From contig NZ_WYET01000004.1 of assembly GCF_013376415.1 (NCBI RefSeq), forward strand, positions 1,054,001-1,118,000: a stretch of DNA of 64,000 nt. Reading direction: 5' to 3'. The stretch's first letter is position 1, and each line of letters begins with the position of its first letter. Shown here in pieces: positions 1 to 8,187 of the stretch. This DNA comes from Flagellimonas chongwuensis (lineage in GTDB: Bacteria; Bacteroidota; Bacteroidia; Flavobacteriales; Flavobacteriaceae). The translations under genes were made by a program, and so were the position numbers. The notes beneath the pieces were generated by a model. That model did no database searches. It was not told the origin of the DNA and saw nothing but the letters and a program-made list of their open reading frames with translations.

Positions 1-2
1 TT

Positions 3-98
3 AGATACAACAAGATTTGTTTTTGGTCAAAGGTGAAAAGCACAGAATATTTAGAACTCTTTGATGAGCTTTTCAAAAGGGCAATAAAAAATAAATAA
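3..98 (+). CDS. 3' end of an unidentified protein (partial)
   Basis: An open frame runs from the window edge to a TAA at 96-98 and encodes 31 residues ending in FDELFKRAIKNK. It has no start codon inside the window. The stop lies immediately before a good intrinsic terminator, which is the main reason to think it is the real 3' end of a gene. The product cannot be identified from so short a tail. The other two plus frames meet stops early. Confidence 0.4.
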   Translation, partial: RYNKICFWSKVKSTEYLELFDELFKRAIKNK

Positions 99-130
99 AA
101 GAGCGTGGCCATCAGTGTCACGCTCTTTTT
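99..130. terminator. Bidirectional intrinsic terminator between convergent genes
   Basis: A perfect 9-bp stem (AAGAGCGTG at 99-107 pairing with CACGCTCTT at 119-127) is followed by a T run on the plus strand. The reverse complement also has a T-rich tract after the stem. It lies between the partial plus-strand gene and the 3' end of the minus-strand ThuA gene, so it probably stops transcription from both sides. Confidence 0.75.
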
Positions 131-202
131 GAATTGAAAAAACTAAACTTAATCTTCAAGTGTATTGGATAATTTTCTCCAATCACACTCCTATTTTGAT
201 AA

Positions 203-997
203 TCACTTTAGATAATATGGATTTGCTTTGGCTGCATAAAATATTCCTCCATATAAATGGTCTAAAAACCATTGATTTTTAAAATTGAGCCCTATGTGTC
301 CCAAAGCTGTATAAAAGGCCCTGCCCCCTTCATATTCATGATACCAAGAAATGGGATGTACCTCTCCCATACCATGGCCCACTCTGTCAACCATATTTCC
401 GTTGCTGCCCATATCCCGGTTTTTCCAGACAACTTCCGCATCATAACTTGCTTCATCCACAGTGATCAAGGTGAGAAGGCCGTTTATTTTATCGGGGCCA
501 AATTCATACCATTCATCTGTCCACAACAATGTATCTGGAAAATGCTCTAAACCGGGAAATTTATGTTCCTTTATTTTTAATAGTGCCGTTTGCTTTGTTG
601 GATGGATATGGAACATTCTTCCAACCAATTTTGTATACCAATCCCAGTCGTATTCGGTATCGGCAGCCGCATGGATACCAACATAACCTTTTCCAGACCC
701 AATATACTTTTCAAAGGCTTCCTGCTCTTCTGCATTGAATATATCCCCGGTGGTATTTAAAAAAATGACCACATCAAATTTTTTCAATCGATCTAAAGTG
801 ATGGGATTGGCCTCTTGCTGTATTTCCACATCAAAAAAATGCTTTTCACCCAACTTTTTTATGGCTCGTGTTCCATCCATTATGGATTCATGGTTGAATC
901 CGTCGGTTTCGGTAATCAATAATGCTTTAAACTGTTGGCCTCTCAACAAACCTGTACTCAACATTAGGGCAAAAAGAACCCATCTACATATTTTCAT
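203..997 (-). CDS. Secreted ThuA-domain protein (PUL A)
   Basis: A 264-residue protein with an N-terminal signal peptide (about residues 1-20) followed by one ThuA-like (type-1 glutamine-amidotransferase-fold) domain filling the rest. Family hallmarks visible are GYVGIHAAADTEYDWDWY, a WTDEWYEF segment and GGRAFYTALGH near the end. ThuA of rhizobia takes part in trehalose and sucrose use through 3-keto-sugars; the exact reaction of the bacterial secreted versions is not settled. It is the last gene of the SusC-SusD-TolB-like-ThuA series, 78 bp after the preceding gene, and is followed by a terminator. Two related ThuA genes lie in PUL B. The periplasmic location and sugar role are inferred from the signal peptide and context. 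Confidence 0.88.
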   Translation of the reverse strand: MKICRWVLFALMLSTGLLRGQQFKALLITETDGFNHESIMDGTRAIKKLGEKHFFDVEIQQEANPITLDRLKKFDVVIFLNTTGDIFNAEEQEAFEKYIGSGKGYVGIHAAADTEYDWDWYTKLVGRMFHIHPTKQTALLKIKEHKFPGLEHFPDTLLWTDEWYEFGPDKINGLLTLITVDEASYDAEVVWKNRDMGSNGNMVDRVGHGMGEVHPISWYHEYEGGRAFYTALGHIGLNFKNQWFLDHLYGGIFYAAKANPYYLK

Positions 998-1075
998 AAC
1001 TTAATTTTATAGGTGAATGGTGTAAGGGAACGGTATCCCCTACACCATATAAAACCATTTTATACACGTTTTGGC

Positions 1076-2599
1076 CTATTCAAACTTTTTTGAATTGCTT
1101 ACAAATGAAATGTGCTTGCTATCGGGCGACCATGAATTAACATTCAGGGTTCCTTGTCCCCCATATAAATAGGCAATTACTTTTGGTGCTCCTCCGGAAG
1201 TGGGCATTAAGCGCAACATAACCCTTTTATAAGATGGGTGCGAGTTCAGTTCTATTGTTGGTTCAAAAGAAATAAATGCAATCCACTTGCCATCGGGCGA
1301 AATGTGTGGGAACCAATTGTTGTACTGGTCAAATGTCAATTGTTCTTTGTTGGAGCCATCAGGCTTCATACGCCACAATTGCATAGTACCACCATTCGTA
1401 GATCCGTTGTAATAGATATATTTTCCATCAGGGGAATACTCACAACCGTCAACATGTTCCAACTTTCCATTATTGGTGAGCTTTATTTCTTTTCCACCTC
1501 GAATCGATTTTTTGTAAATGTCATAAATATTTACCCCATTTCGTTGGGCCACATATACTACATCCCTATTGTTTGGCGCCCAACCGTGCAGATAAGATGG
1601 AGATGTTGTGGTAACGGCCTTAGGTTCTCCGCCCTCCAAAGGCAAGTAAAAAACATTTGAGCCGTTCCCATCATTATGGCTTATTCCCAATAGTTTTCCG
1701 TTAAAGGAAATGCAATGATCATTGTTCAATTGGTCTGCGGAACCAGTATTCAATTTGTTCGGATTACCTCCTTCAACAGGGATTGTATATAAAGATCCGT
1801 CCATGTTGAACAACAGTTCATCTCCTTTGGGCATCCAATTGGGGGCTTCAAAGCGACTTTCTTTATCATAGATTACCTTGCGTTTTCCATCAAACACATT
1901 CATGGTCTCCAAGCGGCAACCGATCCATCCTTCGCTGTTTGGATTATAATCTTCCTGTACAGGCTGGTCTATTCTAGCATTCCAGACTTGAGCGGTTTCC
2001 ACTACATCTTCATCATGAGATCCTATTACTATTCCCACCAATGCTTCTTCGGGCATAAAATCTATTGTTTTTGTGCTGATTACCTGCAATGGTTCTCCTG
2101 GATGGGCAGCCCTAACAATAAAGGTGTTCCCTTTTCGCTCGAGTTGTATAATCTCATAGTAGCGCTTTGGCGCCCAAACGTCGTCGTATGGGTTTTCCAT
2201 GGCTACTCCTTTTCTTTCTCTCCACTGTCCGGCAGTAAGGCCGTCCCCGTGCAGAAAGCCCCCTACCATAACGGAATTATCCTCTTTGGAGGAACGTGCC
2301 ATCCAACCTATTTTTCTATGGACTTCATTATGCCCTTCAAACTTAAAGTTTGCGGTGGCTATAAAATCCCCTTTTATCATGTTGTACAGGTAATGGTGCT
2401 CGTCCCTTTGTCCCCAGATGTTATATCCTGCACCTTTTATGGTGTACGTTTGGGAATTTTCATCATAGGTTGCGGAACCTGCCAATTTGGGGTTTCCTAT
2501 ATCAACATTGTTTTCAAAAATGCCTATTGGATTGCTTTGGGCAAAACTCAACTGCATTAGCAAAATGCAGCAAAGGGCAAAAATTTTATTTTTTTCCAT
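1076..2599 (-). CDS. Secreted ConA-like/TolB-type beta-propeller protein
   Basis: A 507-residue protein with a signal peptide (about 1-20, ending LSFAQS). Residues about 25-210 look like a concanavalin/laminin-G-like beta-sandwich of the kind annotated DUF1349. Residues about 225-505 hold TolB/PD40 beta-propeller repeats, recognisable by the recurring SPDGKYIYY and SPDGKWIAFIS type motifs. Such proteins are often labelled biopolymer transporter or TolB-like, but no transport function is evident. A carbohydrate-binding or lyase-like role in the periplasm or on the surface is possible; no catalytic residues can be assigned. It lies 35 bp after SusD and before ThuA, so it is probably co-transcribed with them. 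Confidence 0.8.
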   Translation of the reverse strand: MEKNKIFALCCILLMQLSFAQSNPIGIFENNVDIGNPKLAGSATYDENSQTYTIKGAGYNIWGQRDEHHYLYNMIKGDFIATANFKFEGHNEVHRKIGWMARSSKEDNSVMVGGFLHGDGLTAGQWRERKGVAMENPYDDVWAPKRYYEIIQLERKGNTFIVRAAHPGEPLQVISTKTIDFMPEEALVGIVIGSHDEDVVETAQVWNARIDQPVQEDYNPNSEGWIGCRLETMNVFDGKRKVIYDKESRFEAPNWMPKGDELLFNMDGSLYTIPVEGGNPNKLNTGSADQLNNDHCISFNGKLLGISHNDGNGSNVFYLPLEGGEPKAVTTTSPSYLHGWAPNNRDVVYVAQRNGVNIYDIYKKSIRGGKEIKLTNNGKLEHVDGCEYSPDGKYIYYNGSTNGGTMQLWRMKPDGSNKEQLTFDQYNNWFPHISPDGKWIAFISFEPTIELNSHPSYKRVMLRLMPTSGGAPKVIAYLYGGQGTLNVNSWSPDSKHISFVSNSKKFE

Positions 2600-2634
2600 C
2601 TATCTATTTAAATTTATTTCTGTTTTATGAGTTA

Positions 2635-4350
2635 TTAATATCCAGTATTCTGAGTGTATATTCCTTTGGTAAAATCGATTTCCTTTTGTGGAATTGGATA
2701 ATACTCATCCCTTCCTGCTGTAAAATATGCATTGGATAGGTAATCGTGCTTTTGCTTTTCAACATCCAAATAGTCGTTCAAAGTAGCTTCTGCTTCTCCC
2801 CAACGCACTAGGTCGAAGAAACGCCATCCTTCCATGGCAAACTCAAGGCGTCTTTCAAACTTTAGGGCCTTCCATGCAAATTCCTTGGATGGAAAAGATG
2901 CATAGGGTTGAATGTTGTACACATCGGATGCACCAGCGGACAATGGTCTGGAGGTACTTTGAGCGGCCCGGTTCCTAACTTGGTTTATGATCGGAAGCGC
3001 TTCATCCCATCTATCCAATTGAATCAAAGCCTCTGCCTTGAAAAGCAATATATCCGCATATCTTATAAAAACGTAGTTTACCGAGGTCGCTATAAATGGA
3101 CCTTGCTTTATAAAGCATGAGCAATCGGGGGATTGTTGTTCCTTCATATTTCCATAGAAACCATAAACTCCCGGATCTCTGGCCCAACTTGTTTTATAGA
3201 TCATATCCCCGGGCTCGCTAATGGTGTTCATATACTTGAAGGGTCTTCCGGGAAATCCAACTGTATGGTCCATTCGGGGATCTATACTTCCATAGGCATC
3301 CGGGTCTGTGAGATCGCTGTCATTGAAAGTATCCAAAAGAGGAAGTCCGTTTTCATCTGTTTTAAAGGCGTTCACCATATTTTGGCTTGCTTGATGGAAA
3401 CCACAGCAACCATAAAAAGATGATCCCGTTGGAGAGTTCACCGCAGTAGCATAACTACCCCGACCGACCTCTGTTCCATCGTTCAGCGAAAATTGTACGG
3501 CCCATACGGACTCTTGCCCGTTTTCATAATCTGGAAGGAAATTATTGGCAAAGTCTGGTTCCAAACTTCCTTGGACCTCATCGGCATAGTGGATAACTTC
3601 TTCCAAACGCTCTTGATCAATACCTACTACTTGGTTGTTTTCGTCTTGCTCGTAGGCTTGGTACAACCTTAATTTGGCTAAATAACCGGCTGCTGCACTT
3701 TTATTCGCCCTACCTACCTGATCTTGTTGTTGGGGAAGGTTATCGTATGCAAACAAAAAGTCATCTGCAATTTTGTTCCACAACTCTTCTTGGGGCATAT
3801 CGTTTGTGGTCTGCAAGATTTGATCATCCGTAAGGTTATCTGAAATGTAAGGGATATGCTTGAACATTATCTTCAAGATAAAATGGCAATGTCCCCTTAA
3901 AAAACGAAGTTCGGCCATCCTGACTGTTTTGTTCGGATACGAGCTTTCAGGTATCTCATTGATCACCCTCAAGGCAAAATTGATCCTTGATATCGCTTTA
4001 TAATAATTTTCCCATGTATTTGGCAACATAAGCAATGAACCTGCATCTGGAATGGTAAGGTTATATTGTTCGTACCGGTCTATTTCGGCCAAATCCGTAC
4101 GGCCACCACCACCTTTGTAGGCATCATCGGCTCGAACACTTCCGTATACCCACGGATTGGTTATCGGTCCTCCAATATCATCGTTGCCGATTCCTGCATA
4201 GGCTGCTATTACCAGTCCTTCTGCATTTTCCTCGGTTGCTACATTATCCGATGACAATAGTCCGGATGGTTCTACATCCAAAAAGCCATCATTGCAAGAG
4301 CTTATTGCCAAGGCTATGGCACATGTTATTATAAGTTTAATTTTTTTCAT
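2635..4350 (-). CDS. SusD/RagB-family glycan-binding lipoprotein (PUL A)
   Basis: A surface lipoprotein of 571 residues when started at the ATG at 4348-4350. That start is preceded by a purine-rich AAGAAAG and gives a clean lipoprotein signal (MKKIKLIITC...ISSCNDGFLD) with the lipid cysteine at residue 19. An upstream TTG in frame at 4383 would add 11 residues and is less likely. The SusD signature segments RFLRGHCHFILKIM in the TPR part, and RRLEFAMEGWRFFDLVRWGE near the C-terminus with the terminal QNTGY, are present. It should form the lid of the SusC transporter encoded 10 bp upstream. The substrate is unknown. Confidence 0.93.
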   Translation of the reverse strand: MKKIKLIITCAIALAISSCNDGFLDVEPSGLLSSDNVATEENAEGLVIAAYAGIGNDDIGGPITNPWVYGSVRADDAYKGGGGRTDLAEIDRYEQYNLTIPDAGSLLMLPNTWENYYKAISRINFALRVINEIPESSYPNKTVRMAELRFLRGHCHFILKIMFKHIPYISDNLTDDQILQTTNDMPQEELWNKIADDFLFAYDNLPQQQDQVGRANKSAAAGYLAKLRLYQAYEQDENNQVVGIDQERLEEVIHYADEVQGSLEPDFANNFLPDYENGQESVWAVQFSLNDGTEVGRGSYATAVNSPTGSSFYGCCGFHQASQNMVNAFKTDENGLPLLDTFNDSDLTDPDAYGSIDPRMDHTVGFPGRPFKYMNTISEPGDMIYKTSWARDPGVYGFYGNMKEQQSPDCSCFIKQGPFIATSVNYVFIRYADILLFKAEALIQLDRWDEALPIINQVRNRAAQSTSRPLSAGASDVYNIQPYASFPSKEFAWKALKFERRLEFAMEGWRFFDLVRWGEAEATLNDYLDVEKQKHDYLSNAYFTAGRDEYYPIPQKEIDFTKGIYTQNTGY

Positions 4351-4360
4351 CTTTCTTAAT

Positions 4361-7300
4361 TTAAAAATTGACATTAAATCCAATCGACATTATACTTGGC
4401 ACTGGAATGGCATTGATGTCCACTCGCTCTGGATCGGCACCTATGTAACCTTTTGGGGTGAACCAAAAAAGGTTTTCTGCCTGAAGGTAGATCCTTAGAC
4501 CTGTCATACCTCCCCATTTTTCTATAAGGTCTTGCGGCAAGGAATAGCCCAACTGGATATTTCTTATTTTGAAATAAGAATTGTTTCGGTAGATATAATC
4601 GGAGTTTTCCGTAAAGTTATTTACCAAACTCAATGAAGGGATATTTGTATTCGTGTTGGTGGGTGTCCAGCCATTAAGTGTGCCCGTTGCTGCATTTTCC
4701 CTACCCGGCACAAAATTGTTGTACATGATATAGGGATCTACACCTATACGTCCCATTACCCCCGAACCAAAAATACTGGCATCAAAATTTTTGTAATGGG
4801 CATCTATAGTGATACCGTATTCCAATTTTGGCAAAGTGGTTCCCAGCCAATCCCTATCGTTGGAATTTATAACACCATCACCGTTCACATCCACAATTTT
4901 GATTCCTCCAGGTCGTGCATTGCCTACCTGAACCCCGCCTGTTGGGTGCTCATTAACTTCTTCCTGACTTTGGAACAATCCTTCTGTTTTATATCCAAAA
5001 ATTGAAAATTGTGAATGGCCTATGATCGAGTTTTGTGCAGTTCCGGGATAGGCTGTTCTTGCTTCTTCCGGAAGGCTGGTGATCTTGTCCCTAAAAGCCC
5101 CGAAATTCGTGGTCACTCCAAATTTGAAATCATTTTCAAAATTATGGTTATAGGATAAAATCAGTTCCCATCCGTTGGTTTTGGTAGAAGCTCCATTTAG
5201 CCAACGCTCACGACCTTCACCAACAGCGGAAGCAATTGGTGGTCGGATTAGAATACCATCCGTGTTTCTTGTAAAATAGTCAAAGGAACCTACAATGGAA
5301 CGATTAAAGAACCCAAAATCAACACCTACATTTATTTCTTTGGTCTCTTCCCATTTCAAGCTCGGATTTTCGCTCTGTATGGAAATAAATCCAGCGGGTA
5401 GGTTACCACTATTGTTCCCATTGATGTCATAAGCGGTTCCTACATTGTACCATTCACTAAAGGAATCTTGGGCATAATTATATTCTACGGGGCCATAACG
5501 GGGCTCGTATAGACCAAACCTGGCGTAATCTCCTATAAACTGGTTACCAACTACACCATAGCCCGCTCTTAGTTTTAGGGTATTCAACCAATCCTTGTCC
5601 TTTAAAAAGTTTTCGTTCTTCATTCGCCAACCTACTGTAAATGCAGGGAAAATGGCATACCTGTTATCTGTTCCGAATTTGGACGAACCATCTCTACGCA
5701 AGGTAACGGAGGCCAAGTATTTATCCGAGAAGGTGTAATTGATCTTTCCGAATTGGGAAAGCAAAGCATCTTCTGTAATGCTACCTTGATTGGTCCTTTG
5801 ACCCGTTGCGGCAGATAAAACATAGTAGGATTCATCTTCAACGGCAAAATTTTGGGCCGTTGCCGTTACGGAATGTAATTTATTTTTAATTGATTCAGTA
5901 CCCAATAAAACATTGAATCTATGGTCTTCATTCAATGTGAAATTGTATTGCAACGTGTTCGTGAGCACCAAGCTGGAGAAATCCGCTTGAGAAATTTCCA
6001 AACTGTTAAGGGTCCTGGTAATAAAACCGTTGCTCACCCTTGGCTCGATATCTTTAAGATCGGTTCTGTAATGATCCAGTCCAATACTTGTCCTAAATGT
6101 CAGATTTTCTAAGATCTTTAGTTCGGCGTACACATTTCCAAAAATTGTTGTCCTAGCTGTGTTGTCCCATCTATTGATGTATTGCATGTACAAAGGATTG
6201 TTTCTATCGGAATACCCGGACCCCAATGGCCCTCCATAATCACCAGTGGATGTGTACACCGGAATGGTAGGTGCCATATTGATTCCCAATCCGGGTGTCG
6301 GCGCATTACCTACATCCCTGGAGGCCAAAGTTTCATTCGACTTATAAAACTGAGTGTTTGTCCCTATTTTTAGGTGATCGTTAAATAGATTAAGGCTTGC
6401 GTTTATTTTTGCAGAATAACGTTCGTATCCTGAATATTTTAAGATGCCTGTATTGTCCAAATACCCTAGGTTGAGTAATGCAAATGCTTTATCATCACCG
6501 CCGGATACCGTTAAATCATTGTTCAATACAAAACCGGTTTCATAAAGGGTATCCTGCCAATCGGTATCTCCCGAAGGCACATTGGAATCACCACCCACAT
6601 ATGGTTGTACGGATACATTGTTCAGCACTGGGTTGTTAAAATCACCGTTCCAGTCAAAATTGTAGATTTCCCCGTACCCAGTATTGGGATCGGAACCATC
6701 GTTTACAGAAGCTTGCCACAATACTCTTCCTCTTTCCTTGGCATTCAACATATCGTAGCGCTGTTTTTTTTCTGACAGCACCGATAGGTTACTACTAAAG
6801 GAAACATTGACTTTTTCTCCTTTTGATACATTTTTTGTGGTAATGATAATAACACCATTCGATGCTCTTGAACCATATAGGGAGGAAGCCGAAGCATCCT
6901 TTAACACTTGGATGGAAGCAATTGTACTTGGGTTTATGCTAGAAAAAACTTCCTGTCGCACCGTTGGCACACCATCTATTACATATAAGGGAGCATTGTT
7001 TCCCAATGTATTCACCCCTCTGATGAGTATTTGGTTGCTGCTTCCAGTGGGGTCCCCTGATTTTTGCACAAAAAGACCTGCCACCCTACCCTGCATGGCC
7101 TGTATGGGGCTACCCGAGCTCATACTGGTCTCTTTTATAGGTGCAATGTCCACTATACTTACCGCTCCTGTTAAATCTGCCTTCTTTTCTGCTACATATC
7201 CAGTGATTACAACCTCATCAAGTTGCTGTGCATCTGCTTTTAAGGCTATGTTCAATGTAGACTGGTCATTAACTGTTACTTCTTGGGACAAAAACCCGAC

Positions 7301-7525
7301 GTAACTAAAAACCAAGACAGATCCTTGGGGAACATCTGCCAGTACATAATTACCATCAAAGTCGGTCATGGTTCCGTTGGTCGAACCTTTTACCAAAATA
7401 GAAGCCCCTGGCAATGGCATTCCATCTTCTGCTGCTGTAACCGTACCTTGTACTTCATGCTGCTGGCTCCACACATGACTTATTGGTATACAACACCATA
7501 ATAATGTCAAGAACAAAATTCTCAT
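4361..7525 (-). CDS. SusC-family TonB-dependent outer-membrane transporter (PUL A)
   Basis: A 1054-residue outer-membrane receptor. It has a signal peptide (about 1-20), a carboxypeptidase-D regulatory-like domain (about 24-100), a TonB-box-like LDEVVITGYV, a plug domain with IRGVNTLGNNAPLYVIDG, and a long beta-barrel ending in an aromatic residue (GFNVNF). There is no STN domain, so it is not expected to signal through FecR; the HTCS upstream is the likely regulator. It imports an oligosaccharide with its SusD partner. A 662-bp upstream region should hold its promoter. Confidence 0.95.
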   Translation of the reverse strand: MRILFLTLLWCCIPISHVWSQQHEVQGTVTAAEDGMPLPGASILVKGSTNGTMTDFDGNYVLADVPQGSVLVFSYVGFLSQEVTVNDQSTLNIALKADAQQLDEVVITGYVAEKKADLTGAVSIVDIAPIKETSMSSGSPIQAMQGRVAGLFVQKSGDPTGSSNQILIRGVNTLGNNAPLYVIDGVPTVRQEVFSSINPSTIASIQVLKDASASSLYGSRASNGVIIITTKNVSKGEKVNVSFSSNLSVLSEKKQRYDMLNAKERGRVLWQASVNDGSDPNTGYGEIYNFDWNGDFNNPVLNNVSVQPYVGGDSNVPSGDTDWQDTLYETGFVLNNDLTVSGGDDKAFALLNLGYLDNTGILKYSGYERYSAKINASLNLFNDHLKIGTNTQFYKSNETLASRDVGNAPTPGLGINMAPTIPVYTSTGDYGGPLGSGYSDRNNPLYMQYINRWDNTARTTIFGNVYAELKILENLTFRTSIGLDHYRTDLKDIEPRVSNGFITRTLNSLEISQADFSSLVLTNTLQYNFTLNEDHRFNVLLGTESIKNKLHSVTATAQNFAVEDESYYVLSAATGQRTNQGSITEDALLSQFGKINYTFSDKYLASVTLRRDGSSKFGTDNRYAIFPAFTVGWRMKNENFLKDKDWLNTLKLRAGYGVVGNQFIGDYARFGLYEPRYGPVEYNYAQDSFSEWYNVGTAYDINGNNSGNLPAGFISIQSENPSLKWEETKEINVGVDFGFFNRSIVGSFDYFTRNTDGILIRPPIASAVGEGRERWLNGASTKTNGWELILSYNHNFENDFKFGVTTNFGAFRDKITSLPEEARTAYPGTAQNSIIGHSQFSIFGYKTEGLFQSQEEVNEHPTGGVQVGNARPGGIKIVDVNGDGVINSNDRDWLGTTLPKLEYGITIDAHYKNFDASIFGSGVMGRIGVDPYIMYNNFVPGRENAATGTLNGWTPTNTNTNIPSLSLVNNFTENSDYIYRNNSYFKIRNIQLGYSLPQDLIEKWGGMTGLRIYLQAENLFWFTPKGYIGADPERVDINAIPVPSIMSIGFNVNF

Positions 7526-8187
7526 AATTTCAACGTTTATTTAGTTAGTTTTCAAAAAATCAAAATCACATCATTCAACAAAAGAACTCGATAAGGATGT
7601 AGCAAACTTTAAAAGGCACCTCCAAAGTCGCTCCACCTACGAGCCAATATTGCATGATCAATGATTTGATTGCATCGAAACTAATTTATCACCAATAAAA
7701 GTGATCCTATTTTGAGAATTGCTCAAATATCTACATTCAAGTTGCTTTTTCTCAGAAAGCCTTTAATGCCTTGTTTAACAGTAACTTATTTATCCATCAA
7801 AACTTAAGGTTATCATCAAGGTTTCGATAATGAAGCATTCTTTTATACTGATGTAGCATTTTGCTTTGATCAAAAAGGAGGTTTGTTTTTTATCAACAGT
7901 AGTTTTCGTTAGAAGTATAAATTTTGGGTTAAAAAAAGTTTATCAAATCATTCTAATTGATGAAAAGACATTGAATGGGGTGAAAGACCAACAGGTCTAA
8001 TTTTCCGTTTTTAAATGGTAATGGCACGCTTTAGTACTTTCCTTTCACTCGCAGAGATAAGGGGTTGAACAACCATAAGGATGATGTTAATTAAAACTTT
8101 AGGTATACGTTGTTTTGTACAGGAAATTGGCACAATGCTTCAAAAAATAAAAAGAAGAAAGGTCAACCCGGAACCTGGATTGAAACC
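7526..8187. other. Intergenic region upstream of PUL A susC; no gene seen
   Basis: This 662-bp AT-rich stretch lies between the susC start and the 3' end of the HTCS gene, both on the minus strand. No convincing ORF, RNA gene or repeat is visible. It must carry the HTCS-controlled promoter of susC, but I found no clear TAnnTTTG element; the best near-match on the minus strand is AAAGTTTG (complement of 7603-7610), one base off. Confidence 0.5.

Noticed and set aside
1988..2560. 190-codon plus-strand frame
   Set aside because: Antisense to the ConA-like/TolB-type gene, with low-complexity aromatic composition and no start context.
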